This document shows positions 42,845 to 52,960 of a DNA stretch of 64,000 bases, piece after piece; position 1 is the first letter of the stretch, and every line of letters starts with the position of its first letter. Made by a program: the position numbers and the translations under genes. The DNA lies in contig NZ_JBBJCN010000002.1 of NCBI RefSeq assembly GCF_037622515.1, forward strand, positions 186,001 to 250,000. Direction: 5' to 3'. Source of the DNA: Paradesertivirga superstes (GTDB lineage Bacteria; Bacteroidota; Bacteroidia; Sphingobacteriales; Sphingobacteriaceae). Below the pieces are notes generated by a model that was not told the DNA's origin, did no database searches, and saw only the letters and a program-made list of their open reading frames with translations.

Positions 42845-44974
42845 TCAGTTCAATAACACTTTCTTCCGCTCGAGTACAGCCATAGCCAAACGAATTTTAT
42901 GATACGGTATTTGTTCCTGTAAATACTCAAACAAAGGCTTTAAAGCTTTACGTTCGCCGGTAATTTCTATTGCCCGTTTAACAATTTTCACCTCTTCATC
43001 GGAGACTAAGGATGAAATGCTGCCTATTTTGTTATTGATGTACAGGTAGGCAATGTGCGAGTATATTGTAGTTTCATGAAGTCCCCTTTTTTCGGCGGCT
43101 TGTGCCGGAGTCATTCCCGATTTCAATAGTTCAAGAGTATCCTGGTAGGTATCTGCCTTCGGTTTTTTGGATTTGGTTCCATCCAGGAAATTGCTGATCG
43201 TATCCAGGAAGGCCTGACCATATTTCCACATCTTATGTTCCCCGACCCCCGAAATCTGCATCATCTCCTCCGCTGTCAGGGGCTCCTCCTTAACCATTTC
43301 CTGCAATACCGCATCACTGAAGATGATATAAGCCGGTACATCTTCCTGCGTTGCAAAACGCAGGCGAACCTGTTTTAAGCGACTAAATAAATCTTCTTCC
43401 GGCTTAACCGAAACCCTGGTATGTTTTCTCTCTGCCGGCTTTTCAACTTTTACCAGAGGTTGAAGTATGGTCAGCTCTATTGTTTTTCGACCGAAAAGAA
43501 TGTCTTTGCCGGAAGGCGTAATCTTCAAAGCGAAATTTTCATCGTAGGCCATTTCAATGACCCCAAGATTCAGCATCTGCATCAGGTAGCGTTGCCAGTC
43601 AACTGCTCCAATCTCTGCGCCTGCCCCGTGTGTCCTTAAGGAATCATAGCCGGCTTGCATTATTTCTGTTTTACGCGAGCCGCGCAAAACATCTATAACC
43701 ATGTTGGCCCCCTCTTTTTCTCCCATTCGGTAAATGGCCGACAATGCTTTTTGTACCAAAATAGTTCCATCAAAGTGCTTTCGCGGATTTTTACATACAT
43801 CACAATTACCGCAGTTCTCGTCAAGGCTTTCAGAAAAGTAGTTTAGCAGAATTTTACGCCGGCAAAAATCAGCCTCAGCATAATGCTGAATTCGTTTTAG
43901 CTTTTCTAAGTTAATTTCCGACTGGGCACTTTGAGCTGCAAACTTATTCAGCATTGTTAAGTCTGCGTAGTTATAATACAGGATAGTTTCGGATGGAAGT
44001 CCATCACGGCCGGCCCGTCCGATCTCCTGGTAATAACCCTCCATATTTTTTGGCAAATTATAATGGATCACCCATCGAACATTCGATTTATCGATCCCCA
44101 TTCCAAAGGCAATAGTTGCGCAAACCACCTGCAGTTTATCATTTATAAAATCCTCCTGAACTTTTGCCCTGGCATCTCCACTCATTCCGGCGTGATAGTA
44201 ACCGGCATTGATGCCATAGTTTCTCAATGCTTCGGCCACATCCTGACAATTATTGCGACTCAGGCAGTAGATAATTCCGCTTTGGTCTTCGCGCTTATCG
44301 ATAAAGGCGGCTATTTCCTGAAGCTTTTCTTTCGTTTTAACCCCAATGCGCACATCAAGACTTAGATTTTTCCTGTCGAACGAAGAGATAAATACACCGG
44401 GCGAATCTAATTTGAGCTGTTTAAGAATGTCCTTCCGGGTAACTTTATCTGCAGTTGCTGTTAAAGCGATAAAAGGAACATGGCTAAATTTTTTTCTCAG
44501 CAGGCCTAATTGTGTGTATTCTGGTCGGAAATCATGGCCCCAGGAAGAAATACAATGCGCTTCATCAATGGCAAACATCGAGGGTTTGGCCATTTGAGTG
44601 ATCATCTGCAGATCTGAAATTAACTTTTCTGGCGAAACGTACAGCAATCCTATTTCCTTTTTATAACAGGATTCCAGAATAGTCTGCTGCTCTTCCTGCG
44701 ATTGCGAACTATTTAGAAATGCAGCGGCTATGCCGTTTGCCCTTAATGAATCAACCTGGTCTTTCATCAAAGATATCAGCGGAGAAACTACGATACAAAT
44801 GCCGTCCAGCATCAATGCCGGGATTTGGTAACACACAGACTTACCTCCGCCAGTTGGCATCAACACCAGTACATCGCGACCAGAAACTACCTGCTGTATG
44901 ATTTCTTCCTGCTGCGCCCGGAAGGTATCATACCCAAAATATTTTTTTAAAATCTGATTGGCGGCTGATGGCAT
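42845..44974 (-). CDS. recQ: ATP-dependent DNA helicase RecQ
   Basis: A 709-aa 3'-5' helicase of recombination and repair. The N-terminal FRAQQEEII motif 0, Walker A MPTGGGKSVC (39-48), DEAH (IDEAHCISSWGHDFRP) and motif VI (GRAGRDG) are present, with the RQC zinc-binding cysteines (FCRRKILL...CGNCDVC). An HRDC domain and a C-terminal helix-turn-helix (SGMTPAQAAEKRGLHETTIY) of the type seen in Bacteroidota RecQ follow. The frame extends to 45061, but ATG 44974 gives the family-typical start. Confidence 0.96.
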   Translation of the reverse strand: MPSAANQILKKYFGYDTFRAQQEEIIQQVVSGRDVLVLMPTGGGKSVCYQIPALMLDGICIVVSPLISLMKDQVDSLRANGIAAAFLNSSQSQEEQQTILESCYKKEIGLLYVSPEKLISDLQMITQMAKPSMFAIDEAHCISSWGHDFRPEYTQLGLLRKKFSHVPFIALTATADKVTRKDILKQLKLDSPGVFISSFDRKNLSLDVRIGVKTKEKLQEIAAFIDKREDQSGIIYCLSRNNCQDVAEALRNYGINAGYYHAGMSGDARAKVQEDFINDKLQVVCATIAFGMGIDKSNVRWVIHYNLPKNMEGYYQEIGRAGRDGLPSETILYYNYADLTMLNKFAAQSAQSEINLEKLKRIQHYAEADFCRRKILLNYFSESLDENCGNCDVCKNPRKHFDGTILVQKALSAIYRMGEKEGANMVIDVLRGSRKTEIMQAGYDSLRTHGAGAEIGAVDWQRYLMQMLNLGVIEMAYDENFALKITPSGKDILFGRKTIELTILQPLVKVEKPAERKHTRVSVKPEEDLFSRLKQVRLRFATQEDVPAYIIFSDAVLQEMVKEEPLTAEEMMQISGVGEHKMWKYGQAFLDTISNFLDGTKSKKPKADTYQDTLELLKSGMTPAQAAEKRGLHETTIYSHIAYLYINNKIGSISSLVSDEEVKIVKRAIEITGERKALKPLFEYLQEQIPYHKIRLAMAVLERKKVLLN

Positions 44975-45031
44975 TTTATGAAGATGACCCCAAAAATAGA
45001 AAATCCTTTTGGATGTGGCGAACTGCTCATA

Positions 45032-45500
45032 GCCGCAAGGCCTATCTCTTTGTCTTGACACAAAAGAGAGAAAAAGTCAAGGCTGTCGAGTTTTGAGCTA
45101 AAAGGCAGAAATACGGCTATCTGCAATCCGAGGGCGCTGGTTGTTTACTTACGTATGTTACTTTCTGCAACGCTTCTTCGGATTGCTTCCTTGCAGCTTA
45201 TTATGTTCTTTTCTGCAAGCCTTCTTTCAACCTTTCTTAAGGCTCAGTCCACTGAGGCCGTCTTGCATGATGCACTTGGCGCTTGGGCTGACCAATATGC
45301 AAGGAAACCTCAATATCGATGAAAGTTGAAAGGAGCCAGATTGCACTAATTCACCGAAGCGCGAGCGGTGGCCCGAAAAGAAAGGCGGCCGAGCATCTTT
45401 CTTTTCTTGATTTTTTTGGTACTTTCAAGGAAAAAAGGACCAGGCCATCGCCCGGCTATAAGGGCGACCTCAGCACAAATCCGCACAGACCTAAACTATT
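45032..45500. repeat. Non-coding region with dispersed-repeat character
   Basis: CTTGAC/GTCAAG arms flank 45053-45082, and AAAAGAAAG/CTTTCTTTT arms form a 9-bp stem near 45378-45409. TTCTGCAAcGCTTCTTC and TTCTGCAAgCCTTCTTTC are imperfect direct repeats about 54 bp apart. The style (GC-rich hairpins plus 'aaaggacca' text) resembles the stretch at 58171-58423 and dispersed non-coding repeats common in Sphingobacteriaceae. No gene was seen from 44975 to 45724. Confidence 0.4.
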
Positions 45501-45724
45501 AGGGTTGCACTGATTAATTCTACTTCATCACTTCTCCGTTCCTTTCTATAAGCCTTTAGTCAACCTTATTAACACTTTCTTAAAAGTTATCGAAACTAAG
45601 GCTGGCCTACAGCTAGCTGATTTATTGGTTATGCACCGAACTAATTTTACTATTAATTTTAGTATTAAACCAAAAAAGCTCCCATCTTTGCAACCACACG
45701 CGAAAATTTGCCTGGTGTCATATA

Positions 45725-47716
45725 ATGAATAAAACAAATTTGGAAATGCAGCTGGCCTACGACTATCTGGAAACTACAAATACAGTGGTTTTTTTGACGG
45801 GAAAAGCGGGCACAGGCAAAACCACATTTCTCCAAAATCTGCGTCAAACCTCAAAAAAGAAGCTGGCTATTGTTGCACCTACAGGCGTGGCCGCGCTTAA
45901 TGCAGGCGGTATGACCATCCATTCTTTTTTTCAGTTGTCTTTCGGTCCTATTATCCCTTCAGGCAAGGTTAAACAAGAAGTGTATTATAGCGATGAGAAG
46001 AGAGAATTGCTTGCCAGCCTGGAATTATTAATTATCGACGAGGTAAGTATGGTACGGCCAGATGTATTAGACCAGATTGATCTGATATTGCGTACTGTAA
46101 AAGGTTCTTCCTACCCCTTTGGCGGTGTGCAGCTTTTGCTAATCGGAGACTTGTCGCAATTGAGCCCTATTATTCGTGATGATGAATGGGCCATGCTGGG
46201 CCGGCATTATGCAAGTCCGTATTTTTTTAGCAGCCTGGTGATGCAAAAAACGCCTTATGTTAGGATAGAGCTGAGTCATGTGTTTCGTCAAAAAGAGCAG
46301 GATTTTGTTGATATCCTGAACGAGGTTCGTAACCAGGAGATCAGTACATCCAGCCTTGACTTGCTCAATGCCAGATACAAGCCAGATTTCAGGCCAGATT
46401 CTGAAGACCCATATATTACTTTAACTACCCACAATGGTATTGCTCAGCAAATCAACAATGAATATATTGAAGCCTTAGCCGGACAAGATTATGAATTCAC
46501 AGCTACTGTTAGCGGCGATTTTCCAAAAGATGCTTATCCCACCGAAACAACACTGAAACTGAAGGTTGGAGCGCAGGTAATGTTTGTTAAAAATGACAGT
46601 TCGGCCGAAAAGCTTTACTATAACGGCAAAATTGGTACAGTAATTAAAGTTGAAGATAGAATAGTATTTGTTAAATGTGGCTCTGCGGACAGGGAAATAG
46701 CAGTTGAAGCATTACAGTGGACAAATGTAAAATATCAGATGGATGGCGATTCCATTAATGAAACAAATGCCGGAAGCTTCACTCAAATACCATTAAAGCT
46801 AGCCTGGGCCATTACTATACACAAGAGTCAGGGATTATCTTTTGACAAAGCAATTATAGATGTTTCTGAAGCTTTTACACATGGTCAGGCTTATGTGGCC
46901 CTAAGCCGTTGCCGAAGTTTATCGGGCATGGTATTGCGTAATCCGATATCAGTTAACAACATTATTAGTGATCCGGCAGTGACCCGTTTCAATAAAATGG
47001 CAACAACACTTGAACCAGATCAAAGCAGGCTCGAAAACGATCAGGAAAAATACCGTTTATTTTTACTGAGCGAATTATTCAATTTTCAGCCGCTTCAGTC
47101 AAGATTGCAGGGCTTCGAAAGCTTGGTTACCGATTTTAAAAAGGACATTTTAGAGGTTTCAGAGAAATTCAGCAAACAGCTTAATGCCGAACGAAGTCAG
47201 GCCGCGGCCTCTTATTTTCTTGATAAATTGACAGCCACAACCGAAAGCTTACACCGGCAGCTGACTTTGTATATCGACTTGTCCAAAGACCGAGCAGTAA
47301 AGGCAGATCAATTAATAAGCTGGCTAATAAAGCACATTCGGGTTCTGGAGTATTTCTCTGTTAATCCATTTACAACCGCAGCTTATTTATCGCTTAGCAA
47401 AGACAAAATCAGCAGTCATGATCGCTCCTATCTTAAAGCACTGAATGCAAAGCCAAATGAAAAACTATTCGAGCAATTATTAAGCTGGCGAGATAAGATA
47501 GCTGAAAATGAAAACCTTATGCCGGGTATGATTTTTTCGGAAAAAACTCTTGCCGCCATTGCAGAGAAACTCCCGGCCACCATTAAAGCTTTGAGCAGTG
47601 TTAAAGGGGTTGGCCCACCGAAAGCAACACAGTACGGACAAGAGTTAATCATGCTGATACGGGCTTATGAACAGGAGCTAAAGGGGCCTGTGCCCGAACA
47701 GAGTAGCTTGTTTTAG
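45725..47716 (+). CDS. PIF1/RecD-like helicase with C-terminal HRDC domain
   Basis: A 663-aa superfamily 1B helicase: Walker A TGKAGTGKTTF (25-35), APTGVAALNAGGMTIHSFF, Walker B IIDEVSMV, LIGDLSQLSP and the C-terminal IHKSQGLSFDKAIIDV and YVALSRCRSL motifs. After a helical linker, about residues 575-650 look like an HRDC nucleic-acid-binding domain with SVKGVGPPKATQYGQEL. It is divergent from recQ, which also ends with HRDC. A possible -7 element CATCTTTG (one mismatch) lies at 45683. Confidence 0.9.
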   Translation: MNKTNLEMQLAYDYLETTNTVVFLTGKAGTGKTTFLQNLRQTSKKKLAIVAPTGVAALNAGGMTIHSFFQLSFGPIIPSGKVKQEVYYSDEKRELLASLELLIIDEVSMVRPDVLDQIDLILRTVKGSSYPFGGVQLLLIGDLSQLSPIIRDDEWAMLGRHYASPYFFSSLVMQKTPYVRIELSHVFRQKEQDFVDILNEVRNQEISTSSLDLLNARYKPDFRPDSEDPYITLTTHNGIAQQINNEYIEALAGQDYEFTATVSGDFPKDAYPTETTLKLKVGAQVMFVKNDSSAEKLYYNGKIGTVIKVEDRIVFVKCGSADREIAVEALQWTNVKYQMDGDSINETNAGSFTQIPLKLAWAITIHKSQGLSFDKAIIDVSEAFTHGQAYVALSRCRSLSGMVLRNPISVNNIISDPAVTRFNKMATTLEPDQSRLENDQEKYRLFLLSELFNFQPLQSRLQGFESLVTDFKKDILEVSEKFSKQLNAERSQAAASYFLDKLTATTESLHRQLTLYIDLSKDRAVKADQLISWLIKHIRVLEYFSVNPFTTAAYLSLSKDKISSHDRSYLKALNAKPNEKLFEQLLSWRDKIAENENLMPGMIFSEKTLAAIAEKLPATIKALSSVKGVGPPKATQYGQELIMLIRAYEQELKGPVPEQSSLF

Positions 47717-47995
47717 GAATGGCTGTGGGTATTCCGGGACCGATTTCCCTGCTTTCCGCGCCCCCATGAACTAATAAGCAAGTTCGTTTATGATCTCGAC
47801 CTTGTGAGACAACGCATGAATTTTTTTGGTAATCGGAGATTTTGCATTTTGAGGACAAGGTGATAATCGTTTGTAGACGAAAGTTACAAACTTTCATTTA
47901 TTGGCAAAGCCTAAGTTACCCGTGCTGGCAGCACCTGAAACCTGAGCCAGATCAATAAACTTAAGTCAGTTTGCGGTAATATCGCCAACAAAACA

Positions 47996-48694
47996 TTAGT
48001 TAAATGATTTCAGAAAAAGGAGCAGTCTGGTCAGATCATTCTCATTGTTAAAATTGACATTAGTACTGCTGATGTACGTTTTAAGTTCTTTTTTATGGCT
48101 GGGATAAGCAAGTAAAAAAGCCTTTTCACCTGCTTCGATAAGTTTTTTCGAAGAGGTAAGAAGGTAATAAGTATCTGTTAAGGTAAATGATAGATTCTCA
48201 TCTACAGCCACATTGTTGCCAGTTCGGGCAACGCCAGGCATCGTTGTTATAGCCTTAGACCCCGAAGTTTTTGAATAGTTGCCAAAAGCGCCTTTGGTTT
48301 CCCGATCTAACAGTTTTATTCTTGATGTTTTCACTAAAGTAACAGCGGGATACGCAATAATTCGCTTAACAAAACCGCCATCGGGCGAAACAATGAATGT
48401 ATCTTTTGCTATGGTAACCATCTCGACTGTTTCAAGCTTGTTTAAGGCCAGCACGTTGTTGCCATCTCTGAAAAGGATTTCACCATTTACCCTGCTGTAA
48501 TTGAGTTTTGCCGCCGTAATACCCTTATTAGCAAAAAAGACGCGGCCGTCTCTGAAATGTGGATAAGCATATTGAATTGATGCTATTGAATCTGCATCAT
48601 TAATAGAGTTCAGTTTAATAAATGTGCTCTGGGCCGTTGTTATTTTAACACATATCAGAACTAAAAACAAAAAACAGACAATACCTTTTTTCAT
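47996..48694 (-). CDS. Secreted protein of unknown function
   Basis: A 232-aa protein with an N-terminal signal (MKKGIVCFLFLVLICVKITT, cleavage near AQS). The mature part contains an LNKLETVEMVTIAKDTFIV strand pattern but no recognised domain. The frame extends 18 codons upstream, but ATG 48694 leads directly into the signal peptide. The intergenic region before it (47717-47995) shows nothing notable. Confidence 0.65.
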   Translation of the reverse strand: MKKGIVCFLFLVLICVKITTAQSTFIKLNSINDADSIASIQYAYPHFRDGRVFFANKGITAAKLNYSRVNGEILFRDGNNVLALNKLETVEMVTIAKDTFIVSPDGGFVKRIIAYPAVTLVKTSRIKLLDRETKGAFGNYSKTSGSKAITTMPGVARTGNNVAVDENLSFTLTDTYYLLTSSKKLIEAGEKAFLLAYPSHKKELKTYISSTNVNFNNENDLTRLLLFLKSFN

Positions 48695-48838
48695 ACGATT
48701 AATATACACCAAATAATCAGAATATTTAATCTCCGTCCTTGTTCCCATATGAGCGTCTCGCTAAGATTTAATTCTATTTCTAATATACCTTATACCTGAA
48801 TTCTCGCCCTGGCTTAAGCTTAAGACGAGACTGTGAAA

Positions 48839-48859
48839 GGCCTGGCCTAATGCCAGGCC
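48839..48859 (-). terminator. Hairpin after the esterase gene
   Basis: GGCCTGGC (48839-48846) and GCCAGGCC (48852-48859) form a perfect 8-bp stem with a 5-nt loop, 58 bp past the esterase stop. The following T run on the minus strand is short (TTT). Confidence 0.65.
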
Positions 48860-48916
48860 CGGAGGGAGGGACGAACCACCTACCTCCTTCCGGTGGCCCG
48901 AAAATGTGGCTACCGG

Positions 48917-49867
48917 TTACTTAGTAGTTTTGGCCGTCAGGAAGCGATTAACCTCCAGCCAATGCATAAAGGCATCAAACCAACGATTACTTGTTCTATC
49001 CGGGTTGCCCAAACCAAAGCCGTGACCGCCGTTCTGGTAAAGATGAAACTCTACCGGGATACCGGCTTTATGCCAGGAGTCAATCACGCCAAACTGCCCG
49101 CGGAAAAGAAAATCATCGGTTGCGATGACGTTAAACATAGGAGGAGCATTCTTTGGCACTTGCACCGAACCCATACCTCCGTAGATTGGACCGATGAAAG
49201 CGAGTTTCATGGTTTTGGAATTAAGTGTTGAGTGCATGGTTAGGCCTGCCCCTGCCGAGAACCCGATCATCCCTATTCTGGCAGTGTCAACGCCCCACTC
49301 TTTGGCCCGCTTCACAATCATCGCGTATGCGGCCTCTGCGTCAGCGAGTTGGTTAGACAGATCAGGTTGTGCCGGTCTGGCTGGTGCCGTACCCGGTGTA
49401 TTATTAGAAGAGGCGGCAGCTGCGGGTCGCGGAGCAGTCATCGATAGCTTAAAATCGTCAAGGGATACTGGAGTGGGTTGCAGTCTGTATTTAAGCACAA
49501 AAGCGGCGATTCCTTTGTCCGCAAGCGCCTTTGCAACGTCCCAGCCCTCGTTTTCTAATGATAGCCACCTGTACCCTCCGCCAGGTGCTACAATCACCGC
49601 GGTGCCATTTGCTTTACCAGCTTTCGGCAGAAAAGGAGTTAATGTGGCTTTGGTAATGTTCCTTGCCATTGGATCACCCCACTGGCGGAACCAGGTTTCC
49701 CGGGCCGGCTGATTATCGACCCCTCCGGTGCCCAGAGGAATGGCATTAGTCTCTGCAGGTGCATCCAAGGGATAAATAGTGCCATCCTGTGCCATCGCAG
49801 GTATAGAAAGTGTCATCAAGATGGCTAGAGCTGAGCTTTTAGCAAAATTTAGTGATTTTACAGTCAT
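48917..49867 (-). CDS. Secreted alpha/beta hydrolase (acyl/xylan-esterase-like)
   Basis: A 316-aa exported hydrolase (signal peptide ending AMAQ). AVIVAPGGGYRWLSLENEGW carries the oxyanion loop, GMIGFSAGAGL the nucleophile Ser, and QNGGHGFGL the catalytic His. It resembles acetyl-xylan or feruloyl esterases (BD-FAE group). A Pro/Ala-rich insertion (TAPRPAAAASSNNTPGTAPA) near residue 145 replaces a normal loop. It is downstream of the GH9 gene on the same strand, so a role in de-esterifying plant polysaccharides is likely. Confidence 0.88.
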   Translation of the reverse strand: MTVKSLNFAKSSALAILMTLSIPAMAQDGTIYPLDAPAETNAIPLGTGGVDNQPARETWFRQWGDPMARNITKATLTPFLPKAGKANGTAVIVAPGGGYRWLSLENEGWDVAKALADKGIAAFVLKYRLQPTPVSLDDFKLSMTAPRPAAAASSNNTPGTAPARPAQPDLSNQLADAEAAYAMIVKRAKEWGVDTARIGMIGFSAGAGLTMHSTLNSKTMKLAFIGPIYGGMGSVQVPKNAPPMFNVIATDDFLFRGQFGVIDSWHKAGIPVEFHLYQNGGHGFGLGNPDRTSNRWFDAFMHWLEVNRFLTAKTTK

Positions 49868-50003
49868 AGTACTTGTATTAAATTTTTAGTTTTTAAGGTA
49901 ATTAGTATTTCCTTGTCCACCGCAGTTCCCTAAAAAAGAGAACTGGGAATACAAAAAGAATAAGCTGGTTATCAATCTATACATTCGGCTCAACACAATC
50001 TGT

Positions 50004-52538
50004 TTACTTTACCAGATTTTTAAAAGCTGATCCAAATATCAGGTAACCTGTATTTCCGGCAATCGTGCCCTCATTCTGTCCCCAGAAAAATGGCCAGTCA
50101 TCGTAATTTTCAAAGTGATCGGGCTTTCTAAACAATACTCCCGGAGCAACATTCCCCGGAATAGCTGAGAAGTCGGCCCTGTTATTTCCGTAAAACACGG
50201 CTTTCGGGCGGGTAGCACCCACCGTTGCCACAAAGGAATAATTGTGATACGGGTGACAACCAAATAGCCAATTGGTAACCTTGTACGCATGGCTGGCATC
50301 TACCACGTCGGGAAAGTATTGGTTGGCAAAGCAAACGGTGGTACCAAAACTTGTTACTCCTCCGTTACCTGCCCAGTTTCCAAGACCGATTGGCACTCCG
50401 TAAGGATTATCCTTTTCAAGTCCTTTGATATAATCGTTGTATTTTACAACATACGGGCGAAGCTTTTCTTTGTAAGAAGCGTCCATATGAGGGATAGCAT
50501 TTAAGGCGGTAAGAAGGACAAAGTTCACGTTCCGATCAAGAGCCGGCCATAAAAGCTGCTGAAACTTATCAATATATTGGTTCTCGCCTGTGGCGATATA
50601 CAGTTGAAGATTCGTAGCAATATCTCCCGATCTGCCTCCTCCCCTGCTTGTAGTGTCCTGCGGACGGCTGGCCAGTAATTCTGTTGCCTCCTTAAGAAGT
50701 CTTTTTGATTGCTGCAAGGCTCTGGCTGAAAGATCGTCGTTATACCCTTTTAAGGCCCGGCTTGCTGCTGCAAACATAGTTGCGGCACTAAGATCCCGGT
50801 GTGGACTACGACTTGTGAAAGCCCACAAATCGTCCTTAACACCACTGGACCGGCCATCCTTTGCTACTTCGTAGGGACCTAGCTTCGGATTGTAAGGCAG
50901 GCCGTCTGTAAGAGAAGCTGCGTCGCCCAAGTGATGGTAATTGTCGAGAACAGAGTTGGAAAGCGTTTGCGACATGTGACCAAGAATCTCTGCCTGAGCT
51001 ACAAGGTTTAATGTTCCATGCTCAATAAACTGCAATACGTCCGGCGTTCCGTCAGGTCGGTGAAGATCTACGTAGCGCTGCTTCTGGCTCACAAAAGTCT
51101 GATCGCGTAAGGGTTTGAAATATTCCCAGGTATGGACAAAATCCTGAACAACGCTGATATTTGATCCGGTCTCGATATCAAAATCTCCTGCGTCGAAAAA
51201 GCCACCCACATTTAATCCGGGAATTAATTCCAGTGGTTTGTACCTGGTATCGGTTGTTGGTCCCTGACTATGAAGGTCGAAGTGGTCTGTATTTGGCGGA
51301 GCCTGCAGGTATCCTTCCTTAAATGGCTCACCATGCCAAACCCGGTAGCCCTCGTTAACAAACATATGGTTCATGTGTATGGGGATCCAGATATCGCTCG
51401 TGGCATCAGTTATCTTGTCGTAAGCGTTGCTTTCTATCAGAAAATTGTTCGTCTTAAGATCGCCGTATTTGATATAGTAAATACCTGGTGTCTTAACCGA
51501 AGAGAAATCGAATTTTACATAGTTATATTTGAAATAGTTGCCCCAGGGTCGGATTTTGCCATTGAATACCTCGGAAGCAACGCCATCATTTCCTACTTTA
51601 AATAGCGAAGCTGTTGCAAGTGCTTTGTCTTTCTTATCGAGTTCGATTACAGAGATCTTTTGCTGAGATGGAACATACCCTACCTGAGAAAAGCCAATGT
51701 TCGGCTCTCTAACCCAGCCCTTAATAGCGTTGGGCTCGACTGTCCAGGTTAGTACCTTGCCTGTTTTACCGGCAGGAAGTAAACTGCGTACCACAAACCA
51801 ACCGTTTTGGGCCAGCACACGGCCGTCGAACAGCATAAGGTCAGCGTCCTGCGAAGTAATTTTTACAAGCCGGGATGGTTCATCGGGTGCAATAAGAAAG
51901 CTACGCCCTTTTTCAAGTGGCAGCGGATCGATAAACTTGCCCGTACCCCGGTGGTCTGCAGTTTTATAGCCTTTGTACTGCTTTGCTTTTTCAGCATCTG
52001 GCCTGGTAACGGTATTACCAACCACATATCGGGGGAAGCGGTTATACCGTCCGTCCATTACGTATGCCTTGCTCCAATACTGTGAGGGCAGAAACTCAAG
52101 ATTAAACCCGGCACTGCCTTCAAGCGCCTTTGGAACAGGCTTATCAAGGTAAACAGATATCTCTACACCCTGACCTTTGGCCGTGACAACCACCCGAGAA
52201 TCGAAATTGTATTCATCATATCTTAAGGTCGCCTCAATCGAATTCGAGGTACGATTCACTTTACGGCCGGAAATAGCAGGCACCAGGTCCCATTGCTCAG
52301 GAGTGCTCGAAAGCCTTACAGCTCCGCCCTGCCCTGTCCTTACTCCATGATGAATCATTTCTATCCCGGCGTTCTTCTCGTCGTTGAAACCTCCGGTAAA
52401 TAGGTTATTGTACACCAGGACGTTTACACCCTGCCTTTCAAAGTACTCAAGCTCATTGAGTTTTAGATCCTGGCCAGAAGCATAATTAACAAAAGCGAGT
52501 GGTAGTACCGCCACCAGTAAAAATCTTAGTCTTTTCAT
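50004..52538 (-). CDS. Glycoside hydrolase family 9 (cellulase-type)
   Basis: An 844-aa secreted enzyme. After the signal peptide comes a long beta-rich N-terminal extension (about residues 25-280), then the GH9 Ig-like domain and the (alpha/alpha)6 catalytic domain with GGFFDAGDFD (catalytic Asp pair) and the C-terminal WGQNEGTI (acid Glu). GH9 enzymes cleave beta-1,4-glucans and related glycans. The N-terminal extension is unusual and could bind carbohydrate. Confidence 0.9.
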   Translation of the reverse strand: MKRLRFLLVAVLPLAFVNYASGQDLKLNELEYFERQGVNVLVYNNLFTGGFNDEKNAGIEMIHHGVRTGQGGAVRLSSTPEQWDLVPAISGRKVNRTSNSIEATLRYDEYNFDSRVVVTAKGQGVEISVYLDKPVPKALEGSAGFNLEFLPSQYWSKAYVMDGRYNRFPRYVVGNTVTRPDAEKAKQYKGYKTADHRGTGKFIDPLPLEKGRSFLIAPDEPSRLVKITSQDADLMLFDGRVLAQNGWFVVRSLLPAGKTGKVLTWTVEPNAIKGWVREPNIGFSQVGYVPSQQKISVIELDKKDKALATASLFKVGNDGVASEVFNGKIRPWGNYFKYNYVKFDFSSVKTPGIYYIKYGDLKTNNFLIESNAYDKITDATSDIWIPIHMNHMFVNEGYRVWHGEPFKEGYLQAPPNTDHFDLHSQGPTTDTRYKPLELIPGLNVGGFFDAGDFDIETGSNISVVQDFVHTWEYFKPLRDQTFVSQKQRYVDLHRPDGTPDVLQFIEHGTLNLVAQAEILGHMSQTLSNSVLDNYHHLGDAASLTDGLPYNPKLGPYEVAKDGRSSGVKDDLWAFTSRSPHRDLSAATMFAAASRALKGYNDDLSARALQQSKRLLKEATELLASRPQDTTSRGGGRSGDIATNLQLYIATGENQYIDKFQQLLWPALDRNVNFVLLTALNAIPHMDASYKEKLRPYVVKYNDYIKGLEKDNPYGVPIGLGNWAGNGGVTSFGTTVCFANQYFPDVVDASHAYKVTNWLFGCHPYHNYSFVATVGATRPKAVFYGNNRADFSAIPGNVAPGVLFRKPDHFENYDDWPFFWGQNEGTIAGNTGYLIFGSAFKNLVK

Positions 52539-52914
52539 GTTTGATTAAAAGAAAAAGCACAGTCTAAACCAGCTGGTAATTCGACGTTTAAGAGAATCCG
52601 TTCGGGAGGCATTGAAAATTTTACAAGAAAAAAGGATACGACAAAAAGATTCTTTCTCTCATCAAATTCAACTAGGTTTACCGTTGCTATATTACTTAAG
52701 CTTCAAATGTAGAGCGGCATACCTGGAACGAATGTTACATTTGATTAAGGTGATAGCACATATGTGTAAATGGCGATGTCAGGCTCAATTCTTTAGAGTG
52801 GCAACCGGTTGTTGAGTCCTGAGGTCTAACATGGATCAGTAAAATCGTCTGTTTCTAAAGGATACGAACCAGGGCAGGAGAAATAAAGTAGAAAACTAAC
52901 ACCTTCCCCGCTTT
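52539..52914. other. Intergenic, no gene seen
   Basis: About 375 bp between the GH9 start and the inverted repeat. A plus-strand 67-codon frame has no supporting features. Confidence 0.45.
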
Positions 52915-52956
52915 CTTCCCCGCAGCACTCCGCCATTGAAGTAAACTGCGGGGAAG
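52915..52956. repeat. 11-bp inverted repeat after VOC gene
   Basis: CTTCCCCGCAG (52915-52925) and CTGCGGGGAAG (52946-52956) pair perfectly around a 20-nt loop, 5 bp past the minus-strand VOC stop. It has no T run, so it may be a transcript-stabilising hairpin or a factor-assisted end. Confidence 0.6.
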
Positions 52957-52960
52957 AGAA

